64,000 bases of DNA from Chitinophagaceae bacterium PMP191F (GTDB taxonomy: Bacteria > Bacteroidota > Bacteroidia > Chitinophagales > Chitinophagaceae), in contig LGYU01000005.1 in NCBI GenBank assembly GCA_001302245.1, positions 62,001 through 126,000 of the forward strand. Reading direction: 5' to 3'. Positions 52,590 to 63,479 of this stretch are shown here, in pieces. Below the pieces are notes generated by a model, which ran no database searches, was not told where the DNA came from, and was given only the letters and a program-made list of their open reading frames with translations. Numbering within the stretch: the stretch's first letter is position 1; each line of letters opens with the position of its first letter. A program made the translations under genes and the position numbers.

Positions 52590-55082
52590 TTACAGTGGTA
52601 TAAATACTTTAAGCGTACATCCGCTCCCCGGGGCAGTTAGTATTTCAATATGCCCCTTATGCAATGCAGCACGGCTACTAATATTGCTTAAGCCTATACC
52701 CCGTCTTTTCTTTTTGCTATCAAAGCCTATACCATCGTCACTAATTATGATATTAAGCAATTTTTCTGAAACCGTCAATTTGATTTCTGCGTTCGACGCT
52801 TTCGCATGCTTAATAATATTGTTTACCTGTTCCTGTATAATACGGTACGACATCAGTTTTATAGGATCAGGTAGTGTTGTATTGTTCAGTCCGCTGGTCT
52901 TAAGCTTCACCGCTAGTCCTGTTGCTACAGGTAAATTTACAATCATTTCGTGAATCGCCTCCTTTAAACCTATATCCTGTAATGAAGGAGGTACCAGCGC
53001 TTTGGACAGATTACGGATTTCTTCAATAGCTCTCGATATGTTTTTATGGCTTTTCTGCAACAGTTCCAGGCGCACTTCCTCATCATTCATAGCCATATCA
53101 ATGTACAGCTTCGTAGTCGTTAGTATCTGGTTAATATTGTCATGAAGCTCTTTTCCGATATCAGTACGCTCCTGTTCCTGCGCTTCAATAGTTGCTTCTG
53201 TAATACTGCGCTGCAGGTTCAGGCGCTGTTCTGCCAGTGCCGTTTCCAGTTTTCTGCGTTCTGTAATATCACGGCTGATGCCTACCAGGCCTATTACTTT
53301 ATCTTCAGCATCACGCAGCGGTACCTTTGTTGTCAGCAACCATCGCTGCTCTCCACGATTGTTGGTACCTGCTTCTTCCAGGTTGTATACAGCATCACCG
53401 CTTTCCAGCACTCTTTTGTCTGATTGTAGCTGGTTACCGGCAATATCAGAAGAGGAATTGACATCTGTATTCATTAGTTCCTGCATCGCCTGATTGGTGA
53501 TAATAGGATTTAATGCAGTGTCTTTAATGTAAATATAATCCGGCAGATTATCGATCAATGTGCGCAGTAACTGGCGTTCCTGTGCCAGTTTATAAGCAGC
53601 TTCACGTCGCTCTGTGATATCATTCGCCAATACCAGCCGCGCTGTACGTCCATGATATTCTACATTGTGTGATTTGATCTCCACTTCTATCAGTGTGCCG
53701 TCTTTTTTCATGTGCCGCCACAAACTTTCCAGGAAACCAGGTGTAGGCAACTGACCAATATAGTTTAACCGTTCTGCCAGATTTTGCAAATCACTTTGAG
53801 GCCTGATGTCTTTTATGGTCATGCTTCTGAACTCCTCCAGCGTATAGCCATAATGTTTTATGGCTGCCTCATTCACTTCCAGGAAGCACAATGTATCTGC
53901 ATCATAAATCCACATGGGCTGTGGATTATAATAGAACAGTTGTCGATAATTTTCTTCAGAAGCTTTTAGTGCAATCTCTGCCTGTTTCAGTGCGGTGATA
54001 TCGGTATGTGTACCGATCATACGCAATGGCTTGTCGTCCGGGTCTCTTTCCACAATAATACCACGGGCCAGTATCCATTTCCAGGAACCGTCTTTGCTTT
54101 CCAGCCGGTAAATATTTTCGTAGTAAGGATTCTCTGCGTGCAGATGAGTACTGATATCTACTGTTACAGCAGATATATCATCCGGGTGAATGCGTTTTTG
54201 CCAATCGCTTAGCGAATTGAAAACCTCCTCTTCTCCAAAACCCAGCAACGCTTTCCACCGTGGTGAATAGAATACTTCGCCTGTGGTAATATTCCAGTCC
54301 CATACTCCCTGGTTGCTGCCTTCCAATGCAAACTTCCAGCGCTCTTCACTCAGCTTCAGCGCCTGCTCTGTTTTTTTGCGCGTAGTTACATCACGTGCAG
54401 TTACAATAACAGCTACAATTTCATTGTCTTTATTGTAAGCCGGTTTGAAGTAAGAAGCAAAGTATTTTTTTTCTCCGTTGGGAGCTGTAAGTTCAATTTC
54501 CTCTTCGCTGAATATACCATTGAAAGCCGCCCCATATAACTCTTCATACATTTTTCTGCGTCCGGGCAGCACCACATCCCATAAAGAAATCCCTTTGTAC
54601 AGGTCCTTGCCCAACAAATCGCGACAACGACGGCTGGCAGCTTCATTGAAAGCGATAACGTGAAAGCTTCTGTCTACCAGCAAAAAGGTTTCATCAGAAT
54701 TGTTCAGGAACAATTCCATTTCCAGCGTTTGTTCCGGCATTTGTTTCAGCAACTGCTTTTCATAGGTTACATCTTTGCCGGTTGCCTGTATATTGTTTTT
54801 ATCCAGTGCACTGAACTCCCATTCCACCCATCGGCCTTCACCATCTTCTGCCAGATGATAAATTTCCTGTACAATGACTTGATTGCTTCCCGCCTCCAGT
54901 TCCACAATGGCTTTATACCGGGGTGAAGCAGGCAATGATATAGAAAAGAAATGTTCTGGAGACGGGAGTGCACGTTGAAACAGCAGGTTGGTATAGACAC
55001 ACTGTCCCTGTCTGTCAATAATGATATTAAAAAAGACAGTAGAATAATGGAGTACCGTATGAACGCCCCCCTGAATGTTCAT
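52590..55082 (-). CDS. soluble multi-PAS sensor histidine kinase (HisKA_3 type)
   Basis: 830 residues without a transmembrane helix. A degenerate N-terminal PAS-like region is followed by four PAS/PAC modules (about 125-235, 245-365, 370-490, 500-620), each ending in the usual DITERR/DVTTRK word. The HisKA_3 dimerisation domain has phospho-His647 in KELHDNINQIL; the HATPase shows NNIIKHAKASNAEI, SDDGIGFD and RGIGLSNISSRAAL. This is the NarX/DegS-type kinase that pairs with NarL-type regulators such as the gene ten bases downstream. Signal unknown, probably cytosolic. Confidence 0.92.
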   Translation of the reverse strand: MNIQGGVHTVLHYSTVFFNIIIDRQGQCVYTNLLFQRALPSPEHFFSISLPASPRYKAIVELEAGSNQVIVQEIYHLAEDGEGRWVEWEFSALDKNNIQATGKDVTYEKQLLKQMPEQTLEMELFLNNSDETFLLVDRSFHVIAFNEAASRRCRDLLGKDLYKGISLWDVVLPGRRKMYEELYGAAFNGIFSEEEIELTAPNGEKKYFASYFKPAYNKDNEIVAVIVTARDVTTRKKTEQALKLSEERWKFALEGSNQGVWDWNITTGEVFYSPRWKALLGFGEEEVFNSLSDWQKRIHPDDISAVTVDISTHLHAENPYYENIYRLESKDGSWKWILARGIIVERDPDDKPLRMIGTHTDITALKQAEIALKASEENYRQLFYYNPQPMWIYDADTLCFLEVNEAAIKHYGYTLEEFRSMTIKDIRPQSDLQNLAERLNYIGQLPTPGFLESLWRHMKKDGTLIEVEIKSHNVEYHGRTARLVLANDITERREAAYKLAQERQLLRTLIDNLPDYIYIKDTALNPIITNQAMQELMNTDVNSSSDIAGNQLQSDKRVLESGDAVYNLEEAGTNNRGEQRWLLTTKVPLRDAEDKVIGLVGISRDITERRKLETALAEQRLNLQRSITEATIEAQEQERTDIGKELHDNINQILTTTKLYIDMAMNDEEVRLELLQKSHKNISRAIEEIRNLSKALVPPSLQDIGLKEAIHEMIVNLPVATGLAVKLKTSGLNNTTLPDPIKLMSYRIIQEQVNNIIKHAKASNAEIKLTVSEKLLNIIISDDGIGFDSKKKRRGIGLSNISSRAALHKGHIEILTAPGSGCTLKVFIPL

Positions 55083-55364
55083 GAATAGGCTGGTTTTTAC
55101 TACCTGGCACTTACTTTAACCTGTATAAATAGCTGATGTCCCGCTGCTTAAATTAATCAATCCTACTTGATCACAATGCCCGGTAAGTGGTAATCTTTGT
55201 GCTTTTAACAAAGCCCTACTATACAATGATAGGTGTTTTCTATTAATACTATCCACCCACCGGCTACAATAGAATGCCGCACAGAAATCAAAGGAGGTAA
55301 AATTCAGTAATATTGAATGCAACAACCGGCAGGCCGGCTATGGATTGCAGGAAACCGGTTTTAC

Positions 55365-57212
55365 TTAATAACCGCGTACATTTTTACCTTCCATATAGTT
55401 GATAAAAGCCTTGTTCACTACACGATTACCACCGGGTGTAGGATAATTACCGGTAAAATACCAGTCGCCTGTATTTGTAGGACAAGCCTTGTGCAAGGAT
55501 TCAACTGTCTGGTAAATAACCTGTACAGGAACTTTCAGTCCTTTAGGTGTAATAAGTTCTGCAATTTTATTGGAGATCTGCTCATTGGTGAACGGCTCAT
55601 ACACTTTCCGCACCACATTTTCAGTATGTAACTGACCGCAGCGCTGCAGCTCCCTGCATTGTTCGTACAGATCCTGCAGGGTATTTTCTTTACCGCTTTC
55701 TCTCAGCAGCTCAACAGCGGCACGGAAAGCAATAAAGTCACCCAGCTTGCTCATATCAATGCCATAACAATCGGGAAAACGTATCTGGGGAGCAGAAGAA
55801 ACGATGATGATCTTTTTAGGTTCCAGCCTTGAAAGCATGGTAACAATACTTTCTTTCAGTGTGGTACCCCGTACAATGGAATCGTCTATCACTACCAGCG
55901 TATCGGTTCCTTTGCTAACAGTACCGTAAGTGATATCGTACACATGCTGTACCATTTCATTACGGCTAACATCTTCCGTAATGAAGGTGCGCATCTTCAC
56001 ATCTTTGATCGCTATTTTTTCAAGCCGGATCTTGCGGTTGATCATTTCTGATAACTTATCCGGTGTAATATCCTTACCCCATGACAGGATACGTTCAACC
56101 TGTATTTTTTTCAGGTAGTCGTCCAGTCCTTTCCACAAACCATAAAAAGCAACTTCGGCAGTATTGGGAATAAAAGAGAAGATCGTATTTTTTAGATCAT
56201 ATTGAATTGCATCCAGTATCTGGTCACTAAGGTTATATCCCAGTGCATTTCTTTCACGATAGATTTTTTCATCACTACCACGTGAAAAATAGATCCTTTC
56301 AAAACTACAGGCCCTGCGTTCCTTAGGTTCCAGTATCTTTTCCATCGCCACACTGCCATCTGCCTTTACAATCACAGCCATTCCGGGCATCAGTTCCAGT
56401 ACTTCATTTTCGCCTACATTGAATACAGTACGGATAGCAGCACGCTCTGAAGCAGCCACCACCACATCATCATGTACATAATAATAAGCAGGACGTATAC
56501 CATGTGCATCACGGAAAACGAATGAATCGCCGTTTCCGATAATGCCTCCTACCGTAAAGCCTCCATCAAATAATGAAACAGCTTTACGCAACACTTTGGC
56601 TACATCCAGGTTACCCGGCTCTTCCTCATCACATTTTACCAGAAAGTGGTGGATCACTTCCATCATGGCAGCAAGGTCGCTTTGTTTCTGAAACTCACCG
56701 GGATCAATATTTATCAGTCCAAACAACTCATCTGTATTTACCAGATTGAAATTGCCGGCCAGTGCCATATTGCGTGCAGGAATAGTATGTCGCTTTATAA
56801 AAGGGTGACAGAACTCAACATTGTTTTTACCCTGTGTACCATAACGCAGGTGCCCCAGCAAACATTCGCCCAGGAAATCTATATGTCCTTTCATCAATCC
56901 CGGATGTTTCAGTATATCAGGTTGATACCGTTCCAGGTCTTTCACCTCTCCTGAAATGCGACTGAAAATATCTGCAATGGGTTGATTGGCGTTGCTGCGG
57001 ATGCGGTTGAGGAAGGGATAACCAGGTTCTACATTCAGTTTTACTGCTGCCACACCAGCGCCATCCTGGCCACGGTTGTGTTGCTTTTCCATGAGCAGGT
57101 ACAGTTTGTTTAGACCCCACATCACTGTACCGTGTTGCTGCTGATAATAGGAGAACGGTTTTCTTAAACGAATGAATGCCAGACCGCATTCATGCTTGAT
57201 TTCATCACTCAT
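55365..57212 (-). CDS. amidophosphoribosyltransferase-like (PurF family) protein
   Basis: 615 residues, longer than E. coli PurF (505). Class II glutamine amidotransferase domain: the catalytic Cys is at position 9 in KHECGLAFIR, implying an eight-residue propeptide; HNRGQDGAG and LGHLRYGTQG follow. The phosphoribosyltransferase half has the PRPP loop LVVIDDSIVRGTTLKES and FPDCYGIDMS. About 100 additional C-terminal residues end in EGKNVRGY. Bacteroidota often carry this long form; whether it is the purine enzyme or a variant cannot be decided here, so no symbol is given. Confidence 0.87.
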   Translation of the reverse strand: MSDEIKHECGLAFIRLRKPFSYYQQQHGTVMWGLNKLYLLMEKQHNRGQDGAGVAAVKLNVEPGYPFLNRIRSNANQPIADIFSRISGEVKDLERYQPDILKHPGLMKGHIDFLGECLLGHLRYGTQGKNNVEFCHPFIKRHTIPARNMALAGNFNLVNTDELFGLINIDPGEFQKQSDLAAMMEVIHHFLVKCDEEEPGNLDVAKVLRKAVSLFDGGFTVGGIIGNGDSFVFRDAHGIRPAYYYVHDDVVVAASERAAIRTVFNVGENEVLELMPGMAVIVKADGSVAMEKILEPKERRACSFERIYFSRGSDEKIYRERNALGYNLSDQILDAIQYDLKNTIFSFIPNTAEVAFYGLWKGLDDYLKKIQVERILSWGKDITPDKLSEMINRKIRLEKIAIKDVKMRTFITEDVSRNEMVQHVYDITYGTVSKGTDTLVVIDDSIVRGTTLKESIVTMLSRLEPKKIIIVSSAPQIRFPDCYGIDMSKLGDFIAFRAAVELLRESGKENTLQDLYEQCRELQRCGQLHTENVVRKVYEPFTNEQISNKIAELITPKGLKVPVQVIYQTVESLHKACPTNTGDWYFTGNYPTPGGNRVVNKAFINYMEGKNVRGY

Positions 57213-57365
57213 GGAATAGCCTCCCTGTTGAAAAGAAAGCGCAAAGTTAAGCGGATTTAATTAATAAACCGTCATCTGTATGGTTGCAGGAGTGTTAAGA
57301 GATAAAAACAGCACTCTGATTTAATTGTTTTTCAATAGCTTATATATCAATTGTTGCTATAAATG

Positions 57366-57393
57366 AAAAGTGCGCAGTTGGCTACGCACTTTT
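57366..57393. terminator. terminator after the third regulator gene
   Basis: AAAAGTGCG (57366-57374) and CGCACTTTT (57385-57393) around a 10-base loop; the symmetric A and T ends allow either direction. It lies 24 bases past the stop of the regulator. Confidence 0.7.
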
Positions 57394-57416
57394 ACTGTTG
57401 ATGATACAGGGTGCTA

Positions 57417-58058
57417 CTAAAATCCGATAATGGAACTATTTACAAAATTTACCAGTGCAGCCGCATTCTTCAATTTCAGTTTTCGTAAAACATTGTGCCG
57501 GTGAACTTCTACCGTTTTCAGAGAAATGTTGAGATGTGCTGCAATCTCTTTGGAAGATTGCCCTTCTTTGATGAGGTTGATGATCTGTAATTCGCGGTTG
57601 GTAAGCTTGTTGATATTGGGCATGTCTTTGCCTTCGTCCAGTACCTGTTCAGAAATATTATTCTTGATCTCTTCGCAAATATATTTCCGGCCATGATGTA
57701 CTTCCAGGATGGCATTGATCATTTCTTCCTTGGATGAGTTTTTGGTGACATATCCTTTGCCGCCGATCTGTAACATTCTTTTGGCGTACGAAGGCATTGA
57801 GTGCATGGATACTCCAATGACGCGCGATGTGGGTGATACTTTCCTGATCTTTTCTGTGGCTTCAAATCCTGAAGACTCTTTCATGTTAATATCCATCAAC
57901 ACGATCTGAGGCCGCTTCAGTTTTGACATTTCAATGGCCTGTTCGGTGTCTGCACATTCGGCAATGACTGTAAAACGCGGATCATTGTTAAGAATAAAGC
58001 TCCAGGTTTCCCGGATCAATTTGTGGTCATCAGCAATCAATACACTGATTTTTTCCAT
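57417..58058 (-). CDS. NarL/LuxR-family response regulator (third paralogue)
   Basis: 213 residues: REC (VLIADDHKLIRETWSF, phospho-Asp IVLMDINMKESSG, GYVTKNSSKEEM) and GerE HTH (LTNRELQIINLIKEGQSSKE, KTVEVHRHNVLRKLKLK). Close to the regulator at 51944 over its entire length (SMHSMPSYAKRML versus SMHSQPAYAKKML), so a recent duplicate separated by the PurF-like gene. No kinase beside it: an orphan regulator, possibly also served by the PAS kinase. Confidence 0.92.
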   Translation of the reverse strand: MEKISVLIADDHKLIRETWSFILNNDPRFTVIAECADTEQAIEMSKLKRPQIVLMDINMKESSGFEATEKIRKVSPTSRVIGVSMHSMPSYAKRMLQIGGKGYVTKNSSKEEMINAILEVHHGRKYICEEIKNNISEQVLDEGKDMPNINKLTNRELQIINLIKEGQSSKEIAAHLNISLKTVEVHRHNVLRKLKLKNAAALVNFVNSSIIGF

Positions 58059-58668
58059 GTTACGGTTGTTTTTTTCAATTAGAAACAGGTATATATAATT
58101 TCACATTAGTGCAATCCCCGTATTGCTTACAACATCACCGTCCTGTTATCTCTACCATCAGTTATGTAAACACACACTATTAAAACACTAAACTTTCGTT
58201 TTGCATCAAATATTCTTTTCAGTTTTTTCGGTATACAACAAAAAATATTTACCTATCGGAAGGTATGGCCTGCAGATAAAACAAACAGCCAGTTGCTGTT
58301 GTTCCTGCTTTCATCTTCTCACACACGGATCTATTGTATCCAATACCGGATTACACAGGGCATAATTTCCTGATGCAATGGTGTATGAAGCTACAGGGAG
58401 CCTAATGCAGATTATACCTGTACGCAGGCAGCATGGGAGAAAATGCCGGTGCATACCAGGCTCGGATCGCTTTTGTGGCTTCAGCATAAAACCGTACCTG
58501 TATACATTACCCCACCTCTATGTTGTGTAGGGGTTTCTGGGTAACGCATTATGCAAAATACCACAAAAGCTGATGGGAAGCATACAAATCAGGTACACCT
58601 AAGTGTTAACCATTACTTCAATAACGAATTAATGATATATAACACATACTGTTACAGCAAATTATAAA
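58059..58668. other. 610-base intergenic region, no gene found
   Basis: The longest gap in the window. I read both strands without finding a credible start with signal peptide or conserved motif, a tRNA-like fold, or a strong terminator. On the minus strand AATATTTG (58207-58214) has a TTG 21 bases upstream and may be a weak promoter for the regulator, giving a leader of about 140 bases. Confidence 0.55.
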
Positions 58669-60024
58669 TTACTGACCGCTTTTCGCCGCGTACTGTATCC
58701 AGTTGTGCAGTGAATTGCAGCTTCTGAACTCATCATCAATCATCATGTAGAAAGAAGGTATCCTGGTTACAAACCATTTGTCCAGCGCACCTTGTTTTTT
58801 AATGTCCAGTGCACGCTGTGCAATACGGTCGTAATCATCTTTCAGATTTTCACGATGGGGTTCTGTTCTTGATTTGAGGTAAACAATGCGTACACCTTGT
58901 TTCTGGCGCGCATCTAAGAAAGGAGTGGGTTTTGAAAATTCACCAGGTTTCAGTTTACTTTTTGCCAGCATTTCTACCATGTCTTTATCCAGTTGGTCCA
59001 TGGTAAGATTTGCCTGCATACCGCCAGTGAATTTTGCATTTTCATCTTCACTGTAGCGTGATACTGCTTCACCAAAGCCCATGGTACCAGCAATCAGCAT
59101 AGAACGTACGGTATCCAGTTTTTTTACTGAGATATCTATTTCTTCCGGTGTGATCTTTGGTATGCGCAAAATATGACGCACAATGGCATCATCACCTGCA
59201 CGGCTTTCCATTTGTATAATGTGGTAACCAAATTTTGATTTGAATACAGGCGATACCTGGCCTTCTCTTAAACGAAACGCGTTGTTTACGAAAGCAGGGT
59301 CCCATGTTTTTTCTGTGCGGTTAATGGCGTAACGGCCTTTGTTCTCTTTTGCAGCCGGATCATCACTGTACAACGAAGCCAGTGTTTCCATTTTACGTTC
59401 GCCGGTTTCTATCTGTCGTTTAAAATCGTTCAACTCATCCTGTGCCATTTTTTCCAGGTCCCTGCTGGCTTTGGGATACAATACGATTTCACCAACACTG
59501 ATCTCAGATTCATAGAACAGTAAGCTGTCTTTCGGGATCTTATCAAAGTATTCTTTTACTTCCTGTGGAGTGATCTTGATATTTTCAACGATCTTTTCGC
59601 TCATCCTGCGGGCCATCTTTTGTTCTTTGATGGACTGGCGGAACATTTCTTTGATCTGGTAAACTGTTTTCCCCGCAATCTCTTCCAGTGCTTCTTTTGA
59701 TCCGTAACGATTGATGAATGCACGGATTCTGTTATCCAGTTCACCTTCCAGTTCATCATCACTTACCAGCAATGAATCTCTTTCGGCCTGCAGCACCAGT
59801 GCTTTCATTTGCAGCAGTTGCGCAAGGATATCGCAATGGTCAGTTTCTGATACGGGAACATTATTACGTCTTCTGTCATCAAGTTCATTGAAGATATCGG
59901 AGCGTAAAATGATCTTATCTCCGATAATGCCTACAATTTTATCGGCAGTTACCTTGTGTGGCCCCTGTGCAACAGCAGCGGTAACCATCAGAACGCAGAC
60001 GATAACAGACAAAAAATACTTCAT
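58669..60024 (-). CDS. SurA-like periplasmic peptidyl-prolyl isomerase
   Basis: 451 residues; signal peptide ends AAVAQ. SurA N-terminal segment VTADKIVGIIGDKIILRSDI, two parvulin regions (about 175-285 with KSKFGYHIIQMESR, and 290-390 beginning RHILRIPKITPEEID) and a helical C-terminus. Chaperone for outer-membrane protein assembly. A second gene of this class with different architecture is at 39242-41191. Separated from infB by a hairpin. Confidence 0.9.
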   Translation of the reverse strand: MKYFLSVIVCVLMVTAAVAQGPHKVTADKIVGIIGDKIILRSDIFNELDDRRRNNVPVSETDHCDILAQLLQMKALVLQAERDSLLVSDDELEGELDNRIRAFINRYGSKEALEEIAGKTVYQIKEMFRQSIKEQKMARRMSEKIVENIKITPQEVKEYFDKIPKDSLLFYESEISVGEIVLYPKASRDLEKMAQDELNDFKRQIETGERKMETLASLYSDDPAAKENKGRYAINRTEKTWDPAFVNNAFRLREGQVSPVFKSKFGYHIIQMESRAGDDAIVRHILRIPKITPEEIDISVKKLDTVRSMLIAGTMGFGEAVSRYSEDENAKFTGGMQANLTMDQLDKDMVEMLAKSKLKPGEFSKPTPFLDARQKQGVRIVYLKSRTEPHRENLKDDYDRIAQRALDIKKQGALDKWFVTRIPSFYMMIDDEFRSCNSLHNWIQYAAKSGQ

Positions 60025-60132
60025 ATCAAATGGAATGAGATACTCAAAAATACTCGTTGAAATAATACTGTACGAACCCGGGGGCTGTTATTTAACAAAA
60101 GTTTGTTCCGCAACGGATCGGATTAAAGAGAC

Positions 60133-60160
60133 AAGGCACAAGCATTCAGTCTTGTGCCTT
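60133..60160 (-). terminator. hairpin after infB
   Basis: AAGGCACAAG (60133-60142), eight-base loop, CTTGTGCCTT (60151-60160); on the minus strand followed by the T-rich TGTCTCTTTAAT. Lies 24 bases past the infB stop. Confidence 0.65.
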
Positions 60161-60183
60161 GAACCTTAATACTTATCAACTTA

Positions 60184-63100
60184 TTAAAGTGTTCTTTTTA
60201 CTTCTTCTTCTTCAAATGCCTCGATGATATCGCCCACCCTGATGTCATTGAAGTTCTTCACGGTCAGACCGCACTCCATGTTGGAGGCAACGTCTTTCAC
60301 GTCATCCTTAAAGCGTTTGAGTGATGCCAGTTCAGCATGCTGCCCTTCGCCTTTGGGGTATTCCACAATACCGTCGCGGATGATCCTGATCTTGGCATTA
60401 CGCTGCAGTTTTCCGTCCAGCACATAGCAACCGGCCACGGTAGCTTTGTCGAACTTGAATACGTTGCGTACTTCCACATTGGCCACGATCTTTTCCTGGA
60501 TCTTCGGCTCCAGCATCCCTTCCATGGCGCTCTTGATCTCTTCAATAGCATTGTAGATGATAGAGTAGAGTTTGATCTCCACGCCTTCGTTTTCCGCCAG
60601 ACGGGCGGCCTGTATAGAGGGACGTACGTTGAAACCAACCAGGATAGCGTCGGAAGCTGTTGCCAGCAATACATCGCTTTCTGTGATGGCACCTACACCT
60701 TTTAATACTACGCTTACCACGATCTCTTCGGTAGAAAGCTTTTGCAGTGAATCTGTCAACGCTTCCACAGAACCGTCCACGTCACCTTTGATGATCAGGT
60801 TCAACTGTTTGAAGTTGCCCAGTGCCAGACGGCGACCGATCTCATCCAGCGTAATATGTTTCTTCGCACGGATGCCCTGTTCACGGAGGATCTGCGCACG
60901 GCGGTTCGCTACTTCTTTACCCTCGCTTTCATCTTCGTACACTTTGAACTTCTCCCCAGCCTGCGGAGCACCGTTCAGACCCAGTATCTGTACCGGGCTG
61001 GATGGTCCGGCTTCGTCCATGCGCTGGTTACGTTCGTTGAACATCGCCTTTACACGACCGAAGTGTTGTCCGCTCACCACAATGTCGCCCTGTTTCAGGG
61101 TACCGTTCTGTACCAGTACGGTAGCCACATAACCGCGTCCTTTATCCAGAGAAGCCTCGATAATGGTACCGTTGCCTTCTCTGTCAGGATTGGCTTTCAA
61201 ATCGAGCAATTCTGCTTCGAGCAATATTTTTTCCAGCAGCAGGTCTACATTCAGACCTTTTTTGGCGGAAATCTCCTGGCTCTGGAATTTACCTCCCCAG
61301 TCTTCCACCAACAGGTTCATTCCTGCCAGCTGTTCTTTGATCTTTTCAGGATTAGCACCGTCCTTGTCAATTTTGTTGATGGCAAATACCATGGGCAGTC
61401 CCGCAGCCTGAGCATGCGAAATAGCCTCCCGTGTTTGCGGCATCACCGCATCGTCGGCCGCTACCACAATTACAGCTACGTCGGCTGCTTTGGCACCACG
61501 TGCACGCATCGCGGTAAACGCTTCGTGACCGGGTGTATCGAGGAAGGTCAGTTTTTTGCCTGCTGCAGTAGTTACCTGGTATGCTCCGATATGCTGGGTG
61601 ATACCACCTGCCTCACCGGCTACCACATTGGCACTACGTATATAGTCGAGCAAAGATGTTTTACCGTGGTCTACGTGCCCCATGATCGTCACTACCGGTG
61701 CGCGTGGCACCAGGTCTTCCGGATCATCTACAATTTCCTCCTCATCCTCACCTTCTGCGTCATCCAGACCAATGAACTCTACTTCAAAACCAAATTCTCC
61801 AGACACCAGTTCAATTACCTCTGCATCCAGACGCTGGTTGATGGATACCATGATACCCAGGCTCATACACTTGCTGATAACATCGGCAAAGCTTACATCC
61901 ATCAGGCTTGCCAGCTCACTTACTGTAACAAACTCTGTTACCTGCAGTTTGCTGTTGTCCTGTGATTCTTCGCCCATCATATCGGCACTTGCCTGGCGTT
62001 TATCACGACGATATTTTGCTTTCAGGCTCTTACCACGACCTGCTGAACCAGCCAGCTTAGCCTGTGTTTGCCGTATTTTTTCCTGGATCTCTTTTTCGTT
62101 GATCTCTTTGGCTTCGCGCGGCTGGAACTGTCTCGGGCCACGGTTTCCACCCTGTTGTCCGCCACGGTTGTTGCCTCCGCGGAAATTCCCACCGCCCTGG
62201 TTGGGTCCATGACCACCACCCTGGCGGGGCTGAAAACCACCCTGACCGCCACCGGGGCGATTGGGACCGCCGCCACCCTGACCCGGTTCTCTCTTTTTGA
62301 AGAGGTGGGCTGCTTTTTCCTGTGGCGTTTGCGTATCTCTTTTTTCGATGGGGATACGCTTGCGTTTCCTTTTTTCTTCCCCGGCAGCAGCATTCTGCTG
62401 TTGTTGTTGCTGCGGTTGTTGCCTGGGGCGTGTATCGTTTTCAACCGGCAACTGGATCTTACCCAGAATTACAGGACCGGTCAATTTATCAGCTTTGATA
62501 TTTTCGATAACAGGGCCTGCTTCATCCTTGTCCTGATCTTCTTCCACTGCGACAACAGGAGGTGCTGTTACAGTCACTTCCGGCGCTTTTTCTTCCTTCG
62601 CTTCAGCCACAACAGGCGGTTGCTGCACAGGCTCTTCGTGTACTACCGGTTTTTCCTCTACCACCACTTTCTCTTCCACAGGAGGAGCTACTACGGGTGT
62701 TTCTTTTTTCTCAACCGGTGCTGTCTTCTCCGGTTGTACAGCCGGCTCTTCTTTTTTCTTTACTACCTTTTTAGGACGGGTAGATGAATCAATGGCCGAC
62801 AGATCTATTTTATCCAGCACTTTGGGACCTTCCAATTCGGGTGCTTCTACTTTTACAACTTCGGGCTGAGCTGTTTCCGCTACCACAACAGGCGCTTCCG
62901 GTGCTTTTTCTTCCACCTGCTGCACAGGTTCTGGTTCTGCAACTACCGGTTCAGGCTGTGGCTGTGGTTCTTTATTCTCTTCAACAGCCGGCTCAGCTTT
63001 TTTCGTATCTTTCTTAAATACAACCGACTCTTCTTCCTTCTTTTTCTTGGCCTCCAGGCTTCCTTTGGGCAGATCGATCTGGTCGCTTTTCAGTTTCGCT

Positions 63101-63279
63101 ACTTTATCGCCCTGGAATTCCTGCTGGGCATAGCGATACATCTCCTCCGTCAACTTGGAGGTAGGTTTCAGATCGTCCTTGCTAAATCCCTTCGCTACCA
63201 AAAAGTCAACCAGGGTCTCTTTACCTACGTTGAACTCTTTGGCGGCTGCCATTAATCTGGGTGTTGTTGTTTCTGCCAT
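60184..63279 (-). CDS. infB: translation initiation factor IF-2
   Basis: 1031 residues, versus 890 in E. coli. The N-terminal IF2_N helix ([17 protein letters not shown]) is followed by a long Pro/Glu/Val-rich linker (about 65-270), a Gln run (about 285-295) and a Gly/Arg-rich segment (about 330-390) with RGG and GGQ words. A second IF2_N-like domain follows at about 440-500. The GTPase core starts at 534 with GHVDHGKT, then DTPGHEAF and NKID. Domains II, III and IV continue to the end. Downstream of nusA on the same strand, the usual order, although 200 bases separate them. Confidence 0.96.
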   Translation of the reverse strand: MAETTTPRLMAAAKEFNVGKETLVDFLVAKGFSKDDLKPTSKLTEEMYRYAQQEFQGDKVAKLKSDQIDLPKGSLEAKKKKEEESVVFKKDTKKAEPAVEENKEPQPQPEPVVAEPEPVQQVEEKAPEAPVVVAETAQPEVVKVEAPELEGPKVLDKIDLSAIDSSTRPKKVVKKKEEPAVQPEKTAPVEKKETPVVAPPVEEKVVVEEKPVVHEEPVQQPPVVAEAKEEKAPEVTVTAPPVVAVEEDQDKDEAGPVIENIKADKLTGPVILGKIQLPVENDTRPRQQPQQQQQQNAAAGEEKRKRKRIPIEKRDTQTPQEKAAHLFKKREPGQGGGGPNRPGGGQGGFQPRQGGGHGPNQGGGNFRGGNNRGGQQGGNRGPRQFQPREAKEINEKEIQEKIRQTQAKLAGSAGRGKSLKAKYRRDKRQASADMMGEESQDNSKLQVTEFVTVSELASLMDVSFADVISKCMSLGIMVSINQRLDAEVIELVSGEFGFEVEFIGLDDAEGEDEEEIVDDPEDLVPRAPVVTIMGHVDHGKTSLLDYIRSANVVAGEAGGITQHIGAYQVTTAAGKKLTFLDTPGHEAFTAMRARGAKAADVAVIVVAADDAVMPQTREAISHAQAAGLPMVFAINKIDKDGANPEKIKEQLAGMNLLVEDWGGKFQSQEISAKKGLNVDLLLEKILLEAELLDLKANPDREGNGTIIEASLDKGRGYVATVLVQNGTLKQGDIVVSGQHFGRVKAMFNERNQRMDEAGPSSPVQILGLNGAPQAGEKFKVYEDESEGKEVANRRAQILREQGIRAKKHITLDEIGRRLALGNFKQLNLIIKGDVDGSVEALTDSLQKLSTEEIVVSVVLKGVGAITESDVLLATASDAILVGFNVRPSIQAARLAENEGVEIKLYSIIYNAIEEIKSAMEGMLEPKIQEKIVANVEVRNVFKFDKATVAGCYVLDGKLQRNAKIRIIRDGIVEYPKGEGQHAELASLKRFKDDVKDVASNMECGLTVKNFNDIRVGDIIEAFEEEEVKRTL

Positions 63280-63479
63280 TCGTTATTTAAGACAATTTTT
63301 TTGTTTTATGCGCTGTAAGCGGCATCAACTTTATTTGAAAAGCCCCAAAAGCCAGTCAAAATTTGTCATTTCTGTGTAATTAGTCAAATAAAACAGTTAC
63401 AAGAGTCAATTTTGTCACATAAAAGCACTTTCTTATATGATTTCTTGATCTATCTGTCCTTTTCTGACCAATTTTCTGA

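Noticed and set aside
60856-61965. Long plus-strand open frame (369 codons) opposite infB
   Set aside because: Fully antisense to the conserved GTPase core of infB; rich in Cys/His/Tyr typical of a shadow frame, no domain and no promoter.
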